The position numbers and the translations under genes were made by a program. From positions 1 to 33,619 of the forward strand of contig JANWLQ010000053.1 in NCBI GenBank assembly GCA_025450725.1: a stretch of DNA of 33,619 bases, read 5' to 3'. The notes below the pieces were generated by a model. That model was not told the DNA's origin and did no database searches. It saw only the letters and a program-made list of their open reading frames with translations. The stretch is from Terriglobales bacterium (GTDB lineage: Bacteria; Acidobacteriota; Terriglobia; Terriglobales; SCQP01). Below, one piece after another: positions 23,376-30,901 of this stretch (its first letter is position 1; each line of letters opens with the position of its first letter).

Positions 23376-24745
23376 AGCTCTGGGGCGGACGCTTCGAGCA
23401 GCCGGCCGACCGCGATTTCGAGCACTTCTCGGCGTCGTTCGATTTCGACCGTCGCCTGGCACAGGCCGACGTGCGGGGCTCGCGTGTCCATGCCGAGGGT
23501 CTGCACCGCGCCGGCGTGCTCAATGATGGTGAAGCCGCGTCGCTGGCCTGGGCCTTCGATCAGCTCGAGGCCGAGTTTGCCGAGCCGCCGGACATGCAAC
23601 CCGACGTGGAGGATGTGCACACCTATGTCTTTGAGCGCCTCGAATCCATGGCCGGGGCGGCGGCGCGGAAGCTGCAAACCGGGCGCAGCCGGAACGAGCA
23701 GGTGGCGCTCGACCTCAAGCTTTTCCTGCGCGATGCCCACGCCGCATTGCAGCAAGGCCTAGGCAGGCTGGTGGCCGCGCTGGCCGGATTCGCTGACGAA
23801 CACGCCGCAGTGCTGATGCCGGGCTACACCCATATGCAGCGCGCCCAGCCGATTTCGCTCGGCCACCACGCGCTGGCCTACGCCGAAATGCTACTCCGCG
23901 ACCGGGAACGTCTGGCCGACGCCGCGCGCCGCATGGACGTCTGCCCGCTGGGCAGCGGCGCGCTCGCCGGTTCCCCCTTTTCAGGCGCCAGGGACCGCGC
24001 CGCCCAGGCGCTCGGCTTCACCGCCCTCACCCAGAACAGTCTCGACGCCACTAGCGACCGCGACTTTGCGGTGGAGACGGTATTCGCGCTGAGCCTGCTC
24101 GGGGTGCATCTTTCACGTTTCGCCGAGGACTGGATCCTGTATGCGTCCTCGGAATTTGGCTGGCTCATTCCCGGCGATGGTTATTCCACCGGCAGCAGCC
24201 TGATGCCGCAGAAGCGAAACCCCGACGCGCTGGAGTTGATCCGCGGCAAGAGCGCGCGCCAGATCGGCCACATCACGCAGTTGCTTGTACTGCTCAAGGG
24301 GCTGCCGCTGGCCTATAACCGCGACCTGCAGGAGGACAAGGAAGCCGTCTTCGATGCTGTCGACACGGCGCTTGCCTGCCTGCAAATCGCGCGCGGCGTG
24401 GTCGCCACCACCGAGGTGGATGCCGCCCGCGCCGCGGCCGCGGTCGCCGATCCGGCGCTGTTGGCCACCGACCTGGCCGACCTTCTGGTGGCCTCCGGAG
24501 TGCCGTTTCACGACGCCCACGGCGCGGTGGGCGCGATTATCACCGCCGCCCAGCGGCAGGGCCGCGACTTCCGCGGCTTTACCCAGGCCGAGATGGACGC
24601 GCTCTCCCCCGGTCTCGACATGGCCCAGGTCGCCGCGCTCTCGGATGAACAATCGGTCGCGCGACGCGATCTGCCCGGCGGCACCGCGGTCGCTCAGGTT
24701 CGCGCCCAGGCGGCGCGGGTGGCTGCATTGGCCGCGGCGATCTAG
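23372..24745 (+). CDS. argH: argininosuccinate lyase
   Basis: 457 residues, GTG start overlapping the argG stop. It splits argininosuccinate into arginine and fumarate, the final step of arginine synthesis. MKLWGGRFEQP is the standard N-terminus. The fumarase/lyase superfamily motifs are complete: TGRSRNEQV (103-111), YTHMQRAQP with His154 (152-160), and the signature GSSLMPQKRNPD (274-285) containing the catalytic Ser276 loop. The C-terminal region (DFRGFTQAEMDAL) is typical. With argF and argG it covers ornithine to arginine; the genes for making ornithine are elsewhere. It ends 2 bp before the next gene, so that hydrolase may be on the same transcript. Confidence 0.97.
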   Translation: MKLWGGRFEQPADRDFEHFSASFDFDRRLAQADVRGSRVHAEGLHRAGVLNDGEAASLAWAFDQLEAEFAEPPDMQPDVEDVHTYVFERLESMAGAAARKLQTGRSRNEQVALDLKLFLRDAHAALQQGLGRLVAALAGFADEHAAVLMPGYTHMQRAQPISLGHHALAYAEMLLRDRERLADAARRMDVCPLGSGALAGSPFSGARDRAAQALGFTALTQNSLDATSDRDFAVETVFALSLLGVHLSRFAEDWILYASSEFGWLIPGDGYSTGSSLMPQKRNPDALELIRGKSARQIGHITQLLVLLKGLPLAYNRDLQEDKEAVFDAVDTALACLQIARGVVATTEVDAARAAAAVADPALLATDLADLLVASGVPFHDAHGAVGAIITAAQRQGRDFRGFTQAEMDALSPGLDMAQVAALSDEQSVARRDLPGGTAVAQVRAQAARVAALAAAI

Positions 24746-24747
24746 TA

Positions 24748-25749
24748 TTGTCCACAGTATTCAACCCGCCCTGGTGGCTGCGGAACGGGCACGCCAGCAC
24801 CGTCTACTCCTTCCTGCGCTCGCGGCGCATCGATCTCCCGCCCGCGCACGAGGACTGGCTGCGGGTGGAGACCGGTCCGGAGGGGCCGGTCGATCTTCTG
24901 CTGCGCAGCCATTGGCAGCGCGGCGCCGCCCCGGCTCTGCTGTTGGTCCATGGCCTGGAGGGATCGAGCGAAGCGGGCTACATGCTCACCACCGCCGCCG
25001 CCGCACTGGTTCGCGGCTGGCATGTGGTGCGCATGAACGTGCGCGGCTGCGGCGATTCGGAAATCCGCTGCGCAACACTGTACAATTCCGGCGTCAGCGA
25101 CGATGTCGGGCAAGCGCTTGCCTGGCTGGCCTCGCGGCCGCTGGTGAGCGCCGTCGCCATCATCGGTTTCTCTATGGGCGGCAACCTGGTATTGAAGTAC
25201 GCCGGCGAACGCGGTGCCGGTGGCGTGAGCGCCCCGCCTTTGGTTGCGGTCGCCGCAGTTTCCCCCTGCCTCGATCTCGCCGCCTCGGCCGACGCTCTGC
25301 ACCGGAAAGTGAATTATTTTTATGAGCGCCGCTTTCTGGAAAACCTCAAGCGCCGCCTTCGCCGCAACGCCGGTCGCTCTCCAGGCCGCTACCCGGTGGA
25401 ACGCCTGCCGACGATTGGATCCGTGCGCGCATTTGACGATGCGATTACCGCCCCCTTCACCGGCTACCGCGACGCCGACGACTACTACCATCGCGCCAGC
25501 GCCGCCCGGGTGCTGGCGAATATCCGCGTCCCCACCCTGATTCTGCACGCCGAGGATGACCCCTTCATCGTCATTACGCCGGCTTCGCGCGCCGTGCTGG
25601 CGGCGAATCCGGCCATCCAGTTCGCTCCCACTCCGCACGGCGGCCACTGCGCCTTCATCAACGCCCGCGGCGAAGAAGGCGTGTACTGGGCCGAAAACCG
25701 CGTGGTCGAATTCTGCGACCGCGAGTGGCGCCGCCAATGCCTCCAATAA
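24748..25749 (+). CDS. YheT-family alpha/beta hydrolase
   Basis: 333 residues, TTG start 2 bp after argH. The YheT/ABHD1-3-like group is recognisable by NPPWWLRNGHASTVYSFL (6-23), LLVHGLEGSSEAGYM (65-79), the nucleophile elbow GFSMGG (140-145, Ser142), HAEDDPF (acid) and GGHCAF (His). The catalytic triad therefore looks complete. The family is poorly characterised and is thought to include lipid esterases or lipases. The last ~115 codons (25385-25726) recur as a diverged copy at 27427-27769. After the junction at 25726 the final seven codons (WRRQCLQ) read into sequence belonging to the inserted block, so the extreme C-terminus is not the ancestral one. Confidence 0.87.
   Translation: MSTVFNPPWWLRNGHASTVYSFLRSRRIDLPPAHEDWLRVETGPEGPVDLLLRSHWQRGAAPALLLVHGLEGSSEAGYMLTTAAAALVRGWHVVRMNVRGCGDSEIRCATLYNSGVSDDVGQALAWLASRPLVSAVAIIGFSMGGNLVLKYAGERGAGGVSAPPLVAVAAVSPCLDLAASADALHRKVNYFYERRFLENLKRRLRRNAGRSPGRYPVERLPTIGSVRAFDDAITAPFTGYRDADDYYHRASAARVLANIRVPTLILHAEDDPFIVITPASRAVLAANPAIQFAPTPHGGHCAFINARGEEGVYWAENRVVEFCDREWRRQCLQ
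25385..25726 (+). repeat. direct repeat, copy 1 (3' end of the yheT-like gene)
   Basis: This 342-bp segment matches 27427-27769 in the same orientation. By eye I count about 14 substitutions and one 1-base insertion in copy 2, or about 95% identity. The match begins at GCCGCTACCC and ends sharply at GACCGCGAGT. This copy keeps the hydrolase reading frame. Confidence 0.92.
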
Positions 25750-26297
25750 TGTTTCGGATTGCCGCCCGAAACCGAATCTGCCTTATTGCATTGTCGCCGC
25801 CCGAGAAAGCGCCTTCGCAGCGAACCTGGAGGGATCTCATCGAGCATGCCCCGTTTGCGTCCAGGAGAATCGTAGTCGGCGTTATCTGCAATCGTGCTAA
25901 CGTCGCCCACCACAGGGGGATGAATACGATTGGAGTGCTGCTCTTTTCGTCATAGGTGGCGCTACTTGCATCGCCAGCATCAGGAACGATCGTCAGTGTT
26001 CCGCACCCGTCAGCTCTCGATGTTTTAACCAGACGCTGCCATTGCGGCAACTCTTTTCGGCAGTAAGGGCGATTCCCCGAGACGTAGTGAATTACGACGC
26101 AGCGGTGCGGCTGTATTTCCATTCGGCTCCGGTGTTCCCGGCTATACGCGGTAATGGCCGGGAGCTCGGTTCCAGGTGGCAGCAGTTTCATTCGAATCGG
26201 GCGCTTGCCACACCCGTACCACCGCATAGGCCAATACCACTCCGAGCAGGAGCAAGCGTGAGATCGATCGCAACGTGAACAACTTGGCGGCCTTCAT
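25658..26297 (-). pseudogene. frameshifted thioredoxin-like (TlpA/redoxin) membrane protein with lost 3' end
   Basis: From an ATG at 26297, 14 bp after the TIGR03435 stop, one frame encodes a basic start and a transmembrane helix (SISRLLLLGVVLAYAVVRVW). A second frame then carries the thioredoxin-like domain: LLPPGTELPAITAYSREH, CVVIHYVSGNRPYCRKELPQW, TIVPDAGDA and TPTTILLDANG. A single frameshift near 26180-26200 is needed to join them. The expected CxxC reads RPYC, so the first redox Cys is lost. The natural stop is also missing: beyond 25727 the frame runs into antisense yheT sequence until 25658. It is probably a dead gene of the envelope-anchored redoxin type often found near TIGR03435 genes. 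Confidence 0.55.
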
Positions 26298-26311
26298 GGT
26301 ACTTATGTTTT

Positions 26312-27106
26312 TTAATTTGACGTCCATGTCGTCGCCAACTTGGCTATGTTCTCTACTCTTAGGTATTCAATTTTACTGTTCGCTGGAACAAAGTCCAGGC
26401 CAAGTTGCTCCTTAACTAACGCCATTAGAGGCGGGCCGTCCGGCGCAGCCTCAGAAGAAACATCAAGTCCGATTTCATAGGCTCCGCCCAAGCCAGTATT
26501 GTCAACAATGGGACGATCTACAGCGCTGCCATGAAACGCGTAATACCTCTGATTCAAATAACTCACTAGAGCCGTGACGGAGCCGAATGTTATATGCCCA
26601 GGCGCAAAAACAGTTGTGGGCGTGCTGCCTGCTGTCGTAGCATGAAATTTTGGCCCGCTCTTGCCAATGACCAGCGCATAGGCGGCGCTGTCCCGTTGCT
26701 CGCGATGTACCCGCAGGGCGAATGCGTTTTCGAGAACGGAGCGCAAGAGGCCCGTCATTTCGGAATCGCTTGCAGGCGAGTCAGATTTGATTTCGACCTG
26801 ATAGCGGTCTTGCCCAATCCAGTCGGGTGCATTTTGAATCTGCTCGCCAAACACTCCATACGCTTTAGAGATCAAACCTCGCACTGTGCAGAATCCGCAT
26901 GACAATCGTACCGGGTCTGTCCGTAATGGATCTCTGATGCCGGGCAAACAATCCCCACCTCGCCCGGATCGCGCACACACCCACTTTACCACCGCCGTGC
27001 TTAGGGGCGGCCCCGAGGCATTCTGCGAATAAAGGTCGGCTGAAAACGCCATGAGCAAGATGAGGGTCGCGACCGCCGAACCCCGCAATTTTAATGAATT
27101 CGACAT
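26312..27106 (-). CDS. TIGR03435-family (soil acidobacterial) secreted protein
   Basis: 264 residues from the ATG at 27106; another ATG three codons upstream (27115) is equally possible. A signal peptide is present (LRGSAVATLILLMAFSADLYSQ). The conserved C-terminal pattern of the family is clear: LRSVLENAFALRVHREQR, YALVIGKSGPKF, then DRPIVDNTGLGGAYEIGLDV and LMALVKEQLGLDFVPANSKIEYLRVENI. Hundreds of copies occur in some soil acidobacteria; their function is unknown, and an exported role is inferred. The usual N-terminal start of the domain is altered here (VVKWVCARSGRGG with extra Cys), so the copy may be divergent. Base composition is visibly richer in A/T than the flanking genes, which supports acquisition as part of a block. 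Confidence 0.75.
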   Translation of the reverse strand: MSNSLKLRGSAVATLILLMAFSADLYSQNASGPPLSTAVVKWVCARSGRGGDCLPGIRDPLRTDPVRLSCGFCTVRGLISKAYGVFGEQIQNAPDWIGQDRYQVEIKSDSPASDSEMTGLLRSVLENAFALRVHREQRDSAAYALVIGKSGPKFHATTAGSTPTTVFAPGHITFGSVTALVSYLNQRYYAFHGSAVDRPIVDNTGLGGAYEIGLDVSSEAAPDGPPLMALVKEQLGLDFVPANSKIEYLRVENIAKLATTWTSN

Positions 27107-27124
27107 GCATTGCATATTTGGTCC

Positions 27125-27392
27125 TCATTTCGGTGCGTCGGTTCCCCTGCATTTTGTCTCGGAGCAAATCCAATACAGTTCCGCTCGTAATGTACAGAAT
27201 TCGTGATCAGTTTGTGAGCGCCGATGCGGTTAGCGCGGCCGACTGCGATCGCCATGGCAGGACCCTCAACGCCTTGCCCGCCGCATTTACCTCAAGTGCA
27301 TCACCTGCACGATCAAGGGCTCTAATTGTTACGAGGACCGAGTTCTCAACAAAATAGATTAGAGGAAAGTTGCTGCAAGCAACTTGTAGCAC
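27125..27392 (-). pseudogene. degraded C-terminal fragment of peptide deformylase
   Basis: Read on the minus strand, CSNFPLIYF and VLVTIRALDRAGDALEVNAAGKALRVL resemble the EGCLSxP... and VTVRAxDxxGxxxEVxxxxxxARxL parts of peptide deformylase. After a stop, ILYITSGTVLDLLRDKM resembles the ILYIxRxSxLKRDLIRRKI tail. Between them the HExDH helix is garbled, but GATCAC and AATTCTGTACATT traces of the expected codons remain. The N-terminal half is absent and the fragment stops close to the repeat boundary at 27427. I infer a truncated, frameshifted relic. It needs a database comparison to confirm. Confidence 0.4.
27367..27385. repeat. short inverted repeat near the edge of the inserted block
   Basis: AAGTTGC and GCAACTT, perfect 7-bp arms around a 5-nt loop (TGCAA), lie about 40 bp before the second yheT repeat. 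It could be a small hairpin or an element end. No partner copy is visible at the other boundary. Confidence 0.4.
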
Positions 27393-27426
27393 GCTGCTGG
27401 AAAAAGCGCAAGCACAGGGCCGCCGT

Positions 27427-27769
27427 GCCGCTACCCGGTGGAACGCCTACCGACGGTTGGATCCGTGCGCGCATTTGACGATGCGATTGCCGCCCCCTTC
27501 ACTGGCTACCGAGACGCCGACGACTACTACCATCGCGCCGGCGCCGCCCGGGTGCTGGCGAATATCCGCGTCCCCACCCTGATCCTGCATGCCGAGGATG
27601 AACCCTTCATCGTCAATTACGCCGGCTTCGCGCGCCGTGCTGGCGGCGAATCCGGCCGTCCAGTTCGCTCCCACTCCGTACGGCGGCCACTGCGCCTTCA
27701 TCAACACCCGCCGCGAAGAAGGCGTGTACTGCGCCGAAAACCGCGTGGTCGAATTCTGCGACCGCGAGT
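27427..27769 (+). pseudogene. truncated duplicate of the yheT-like gene 3' end (direct repeat, copy 2)
   Basis: This is the second copy of the segment at 25385-25726, in the same orientation. One extra A in GTCAATTACG (near 27613) shifts the frame after the HAEDEPF region, and the 5' two-thirds of the gene are absent, so it cannot make a hydrolase. It ends 3 bp before the stop codon of the convergent DUF2071 gene. It may be the original 3' end of yheT, displaced when the block 25727-27426 arrived, or a later duplicate. Confidence 0.85.
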
Positions 27770-27771
27770 CG

Positions 27772-28509
27772 TTAAACGACCGGCGTCGGTGCAAAAGTCC
27801 CAGCGGAGCGGACGAGAATTGCGGATCCGCCGGCCACGAATGCGCTCGCCGGAGAATGGGCCAGTGCCGCTGCGAAACGGCGGCCATATAGCGGTTCCAT
27901 TTCACCCTGCAGGATCGGGCTCTGGCCTTCCCAAACGGTCCAGCGGGGATGCTCGACCTGGTATTCCGAAGCGGAGCCGTCGCGGCGACGAACGTATCCC
28001 CAATAGTGTTCCGTTATGTATGCCGCCAGCGAGTCTGGCGGCGGAATTCGTCCGGCGCCGCAGCGGGTGGCGCCCATGGCGTATCGTTCGCCGCGGTGCC
28101 GCCAGCAGTAGGCGATCATCGAACCGTCGGGCACCGGCATACTCTCCCGCGCCATAGGTACACGCACATAGTTCTCGTTGTAACACCAGCGCGCGGTCCA
28201 CGCGATGGCACGGCGCGGGACCAATTCCTTGACGAAAACGACGCCTCGACGCTCAGTACCGTTCAAGGCGCGGCGCACGTAGAAGCGCAGGTTGACCTCC
28301 TCGAAGTCGCGATGGAATGGGATTGGAATTCCGCGGACGCGGGTGTCGCGAAACTGAAAGCCGACGAGGCTGATATAGACCCGGCCCTGCCATGCATCCA
28401 ACTCAGTCCCGGCGGGGACCAGCGGCTGCAATGCATCCGGATCCGCCTCGAAGTTGAGCATCACCAGATCGCACCAAATGGCGGAAAGGAAAACCGGACG
28501 AGGGCGCAC
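27772..28509 (-). CDS. DUF2071 (YqjF-like) family protein
   Basis: 245 residues, GTG start. The family pattern is easy to follow: PVFLSAIWCDLVMLNFEADPD, PLVPAGTELDAWQGRVYISLVG, FRDTRVRGIPIPFHRDFEEVN, LRFYVRR and RRGVVFVKELVPRRA. Known members are cytoplasmic proteins of unknown activity with an acetoacetate-decarboxylase-like fold. The C-terminal region (EYQVEHPRWTVWEGQ) is also typical, so the gene looks intact. It is convergent with the yheT 3' repeat (2-bp gap) and 45 bp downstream of dnaA on the same strand, with no clear terminator between. No functional link to its neighbours is evident. Confidence 0.85.
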   Translation of the reverse strand: MRPRPVFLSAIWCDLVMLNFEADPDALQPLVPAGTELDAWQGRVYISLVGFQFRDTRVRGIPIPFHRDFEEVNLRFYVRRALNGTERRGVVFVKELVPRRAIAWTARWCYNENYVRVPMARESMPVPDGSMIAYCWRHRGERYAMGATRCGAGRIPPPDSLAAYITEHYWGYVRRRDGSASEYQVEHPRWTVWEGQSPILQGEMEPLYGRRFAAALAHSPASAFVAGGSAILVRSAGTFAPTPVV

Positions 28510-28554
28510 GGTTCCATCATACGCGGCGCAATACTCGAAACTTGAAACTGAAAA

Positions 28555-30012
28555 CTAGTTCAACTGCTCCGCCAGCCGGATGAGGGTGCGGGCCAGGGTC
28601 TGATTCGACTGCCGCTCCTGTTCGATCTTGCGGATGGAGTGAATCACGGTCGAGTGGTGCTTGCCGCCGAAGAAGCGCGCGATTTCGGGCAGCGACACAT
28701 CAATCATCTGCCGGGTCAGATACATGGCCACCTGGCGGGGAAAAACGATCTGCTTGGAATTGTTGCGCGCCTTCAGGTCGGCCACGCGCAGGTTGAAGGC
28801 CTCGGCCACCGCCTTGGCAATAATTTCTATGTCGAGCTTGCGCTGTTGCTGGTCGAGAAGGTTGCGCAACGCCTCCTGGGCGCTGGGAATGCTGACCGGC
28901 AATCCCTTAAGGGCGCAGTAGGCGAGGAGGCGCACCATGGCGCCCTCGAGTTCGCGCACGTTGCTCTTGATTTTCGAGGCCACGAAGCTGGCCACCTCGG
29001 CGTTTAGTTCCAGCGTGTCGGGCCGCTTGTCGCGCTCGATCTGCGCCTTTTCCATGAGGATCGCGGTTCGGGTTTCCAGATCCGGCGGCTGCAGGTCGGC
29101 GATCATGCCCATGGCGAAACGGGAACGCACGCGCTCCTCGAGCTGCGAAAGTTCCTTGGGCGGACGGTCGCTTGATATCACCACCTGTTTGCCGGCGCCG
29201 TACAGCGCGTTGAAGGTGTGGAAAAACTCCTCCTGAATGCGTTCCTTGTTGGCGATGAACTGGATGTCGTCAATGAGCAGCACGTCGACCGACCGGAAAC
29301 GATCGCGGAAGGCGATCATGCCGTCATGCCGCAGCGCGCCGATCATTTCATTGGTGAAGACCTCGGCGGTAATGTACTCGATGCGCATGTGCGCGCCGCG
29401 TTCCTTGGCCTTGTGGCCGATCGCGTGCATGAGGTGGGTCTTACCCATTCCCACGCCGCCATAGAGGAATAGTGGGTTGTAGGCCTCGCCGGGCCGTTCG
29501 GCGGCGGCAACGGCAGCCGCCTGGGCAAACTTGTTGGAATCGCCGACGACAAAGTTATCGAAGGTGTAGTCGGGCTTGAGCGAGGAGGTGTCGAAATCGA
29601 AGCGCTTCTGCACCGGGCGGTCCGAGCGCGCACGTTCGGGCAGCGAAGTTCCCGGCAAATGATCATGGGCGGGGGCGGCGGCGGGAGCGGGGGCGACCGC
29701 AGGCGCGGAGACAACCACATCCACGGTTTTCACGGAATCATCGAGGCGCAGGCGGCGGATGGCCGATTCGATCTGGGGCTTGAACTTCTCCGCGCAGGGC
29801 TGCAGCTCGGTCGAGGGCACGCTGATGGTGAGCTTGCCGTTCTCCAAACTTTCCTGACGGGTGGGCCGCAGCCAAAGGTTGAAGCGGTGCGGATTGACCG
29901 TCTTGCGAATCTCCCCCAAAATGTCATCCCAGGGAAACTGAGTTTTCTGGGTCGATTGCGACTTGGGAGTGGGTGAAGCCATGCGGAGAGTGACCGAACC
30001 GGCTGCTAGCAT
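28555..30012 (-). CDS. dnaA: chromosomal replication initiator protein
   Basis: 485 residues from the ATG at 30012, which has GGAG 8 bp upstream; an ATG ten codons further in (29982) is an alternative without a visible Shine-Dalgarno sequence. Domain I is PWDDILGEIRKTVNPHRFNLW, followed by an Ala/Pro-rich linker. The AAA+ domain has Walker A GGVGMGKT (about 185-192), Walker B LLIDDIQF and RVRSRF (arginine finger). Domain IV ends with the DnaA signature ARFFGGKHHSTVIHSI that contacts DnaA boxes. DnaA opens the replication origin. It is divergent from rpmH, the usual arrangement, but I find no DnaA-box cluster in the 112-bp gap, so the origin is likely elsewhere or very divergent. Confidence 0.97.
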   Translation of the reverse strand: MLAAGSVTLRMASPTPKSQSTQKTQFPWDDILGEIRKTVNPHRFNLWLRPTRQESLENGKLTISVPSTELQPCAEKFKPQIESAIRRLRLDDSVKTVDVVVSAPAVAPAPAAAPAHDHLPGTSLPERARSDRPVQKRFDFDTSSLKPDYTFDNFVVGDSNKFAQAAAVAAAERPGEAYNPLFLYGGVGMGKTHLMHAIGHKAKERGAHMRIEYITAEVFTNEMIGALRHDGMIAFRDRFRSVDVLLIDDIQFIANKERIQEEFFHTFNALYGAGKQVVISSDRPPKELSQLEERVRSRFAMGMIADLQPPDLETRTAILMEKAQIERDKRPDTLELNAEVASFVASKIKSNVRELEGAMVRLLAYCALKGLPVSIPSAQEALRNLLDQQQRKLDIEIIAKAVAEAFNLRVADLKARNNSKQIVFPRQVAMYLTRQMIDVSLPEIARFFGGKHHSTVIHSIRKIEQERQSNQTLARTLIRLAEQLN

Positions 30013-30060
30013 CTCACACACTCCGGCGTTTGGAACGAAGAGTTGAAAAAAAATTTGCGC

Positions 30061-30066
30061 TATAAT
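30061..30066 (+). promoter_or_regulatory. -10 element of the rpmH-rnpA-yidD-yidC promoter
   Basis: A perfect TATAAT lies 58 bp before the rpmH ATG, in an AT-rich patch (TTGAAAAAAAATTTGCGC precedes it). A good -35 box at the normal distance is not visible: TTGAAA at 30043 is only 12 bp away. The dnaA-rpmH gap otherwise shows nothing definite. Confidence 0.45.
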
Positions 30067-30124
30067 AATTCTTGTCCGTTGCTCCCTGCCAACCCTGCGC
30101 AGCCGTCGCGGAAGACAGTACACT

Positions 30125-30280
30125 ATGCCCAAGAGAACTTTTCAACCCAACCGCCGCAGCCGCAGCAAAACCCATGGATTCCGCACCCGCATGGAGACCA
30201 AGAATGGACGGGCCGTGCTCTCCCGGCGTCGCGCCAAGGGTCGGAAGCGGGTTGCCGTCACCGCCGGTTACCGCGATTAA
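30125..30280 (+). CDS. rpmH: 50S ribosomal protein L34
   Basis: 51 residues, highly basic. The standard L34 sequence pattern is present: [20 protein letters not shown], then [21 protein letters not shown], with a short extra tail [10 protein letters not shown]34 sits in the large ribosomal subunit near the 23S rRNA core. It is the first gene of the rpmH-rnpA-yidD-yidC-jag cluster and diverges from dnaA. The rnpA frame is open across the entire length of this gene, and the rnpA start probably lies within it. Confidence 0.97.
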   Translation: MPKRTFQPNRRSRSKTHGFRTRMETKNGRAVLSRRRAKGRKRVAVTAGYRD

Positions 30281-30656
30281 CCCCAGCTCCGCCAGCACGG
30301 TCGGGGCGGCAGCCTGGCCGCCGTCGCGCCGGCTGCTCCGCCGTGTGGATATCCGCGCCGCCTACGATCATGGAATGCGCCGTTCGTCGCCTCATTTCAC
30401 CCTTTTCGCCGTGCCCAGCGCGGGCCTCGCGCCGCGCTTCGGCATCACCGTTTCCAGCAAGCTGGGGGGGGCGGTCGAGCGCAACCGCATCCGCCGCCGC
30501 ACCCGCGAAATGCTGCGCCGTTATTGCGTGAACCAGGCGCCGGGCACCGGGTTCGACGTGGTCATCAATCCGCGCCCCTCGGTCGCCCATGCCGATTTCC
30601 AATTGCTGGCGGGCGAGTTGGCCGAGTTGGTGCGCCGGGCGACAGTGAAAAGTTGA
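30204..30656 (+). CDS. rnpA: ribonuclease P protein component
   Basis: About 150 residues from the ATG at 30204, which has GGAG 7 bp upstream; a TTG at 30250 is another candidate. The RnpA core is clear: [50 protein letters not shown] (the RNA-binding RNR motif, [11 protein letters not shown]) and [12 protein letters not shown]. It helps the RNase P RNA mature tRNA 5' ends. With the chosen start it overlaps rpmH by 77 bp in another frame and has an N-terminal extension of about 40 residues over the family norm. The frame stays open back to about 30072, before the rpmH ATG. The stop overlaps the yidD ATG by one base (TGATG). Confidence 0.88.
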   Translation: MDGPCSPGVAPRVGSGLPSPPVTAINPSSASTVGAAAWPPSRRLLRRVDIRAAYDHGMRRSSPHFTLFAVPSAGLAPRFGITVSSKLGGAVERNRIRRRTREMLRRYCVNQAPGTGFDVVINPRPSVAHADFQLLAGELAELVRRATVKS

Positions 30657-30901
30657 TGAAGCGCCTTCCCCAATCCGCGCTCCTTTTTTTGCTCCACGCC
30701 TACAAGGCCGTGGTCTCGCCCTGGCTGCCGCCGGCGTGCCGGTTCTCGCCCACCTGCAGCGAATACGCCATGGGCGCCATTGAGCGCTTCGGCGCGCTCA
30801 GCGGGAGTTGGATGGCGCTGCGGCGGCTGCTGCGCTGCCATCCCTTTCACGTCGGCGGCTTCGACCCGGTTCCGGGCCACCGCCATCATCATCACGCTTA
30901 A
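30656..30901 (+). CDS. yidD: membrane protein insertion efficiency factor YidD
   Basis: 81 residues, the typical length. The family signature is complete: [23 protein letters not shown] (with the three conserved cysteines when counting LLRCHPF) and [17 protein letters not shown]. YidD is a small peripheral inner-membrane protein that supports YidC-dependent insertion. It ends in HRHHHHA, a natural His-rich tail. Its start overlaps the rnpA stop and its stop overlaps the yidC start by one base each, so rnpA-yidD-yidC are translationally coupled. The gene order is the widely conserved one. Confidence 0.95.
   Translation: MKRLPQSALLFLLHAYKAVVSPWLPPACRFSPTCSEYAMGAIERFGALSGSWMALRRLLRCHPFHVGGFDPVPGHRHHHHA

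Noticed and set aside
24748-24760. DnaA-box-like TTGTCCACA here and near 20128
   Set aside because: Two isolated one-mismatch matches far apart and inside coding context; no cluster.
27207-27392. Intact 61-codon minus-strand gene at the block edge
   Set aside because: Better explained as the first part of the broken deformylase similarity than as a small gene of its own.
30013-30124. Replication origin in the dnaA-rpmH gap
   Set aside because: The gap is short (112 bp) with one AT-rich patch, and I found no DnaA boxes (TTATCCACA or its complement) there. The location alone is not enough.
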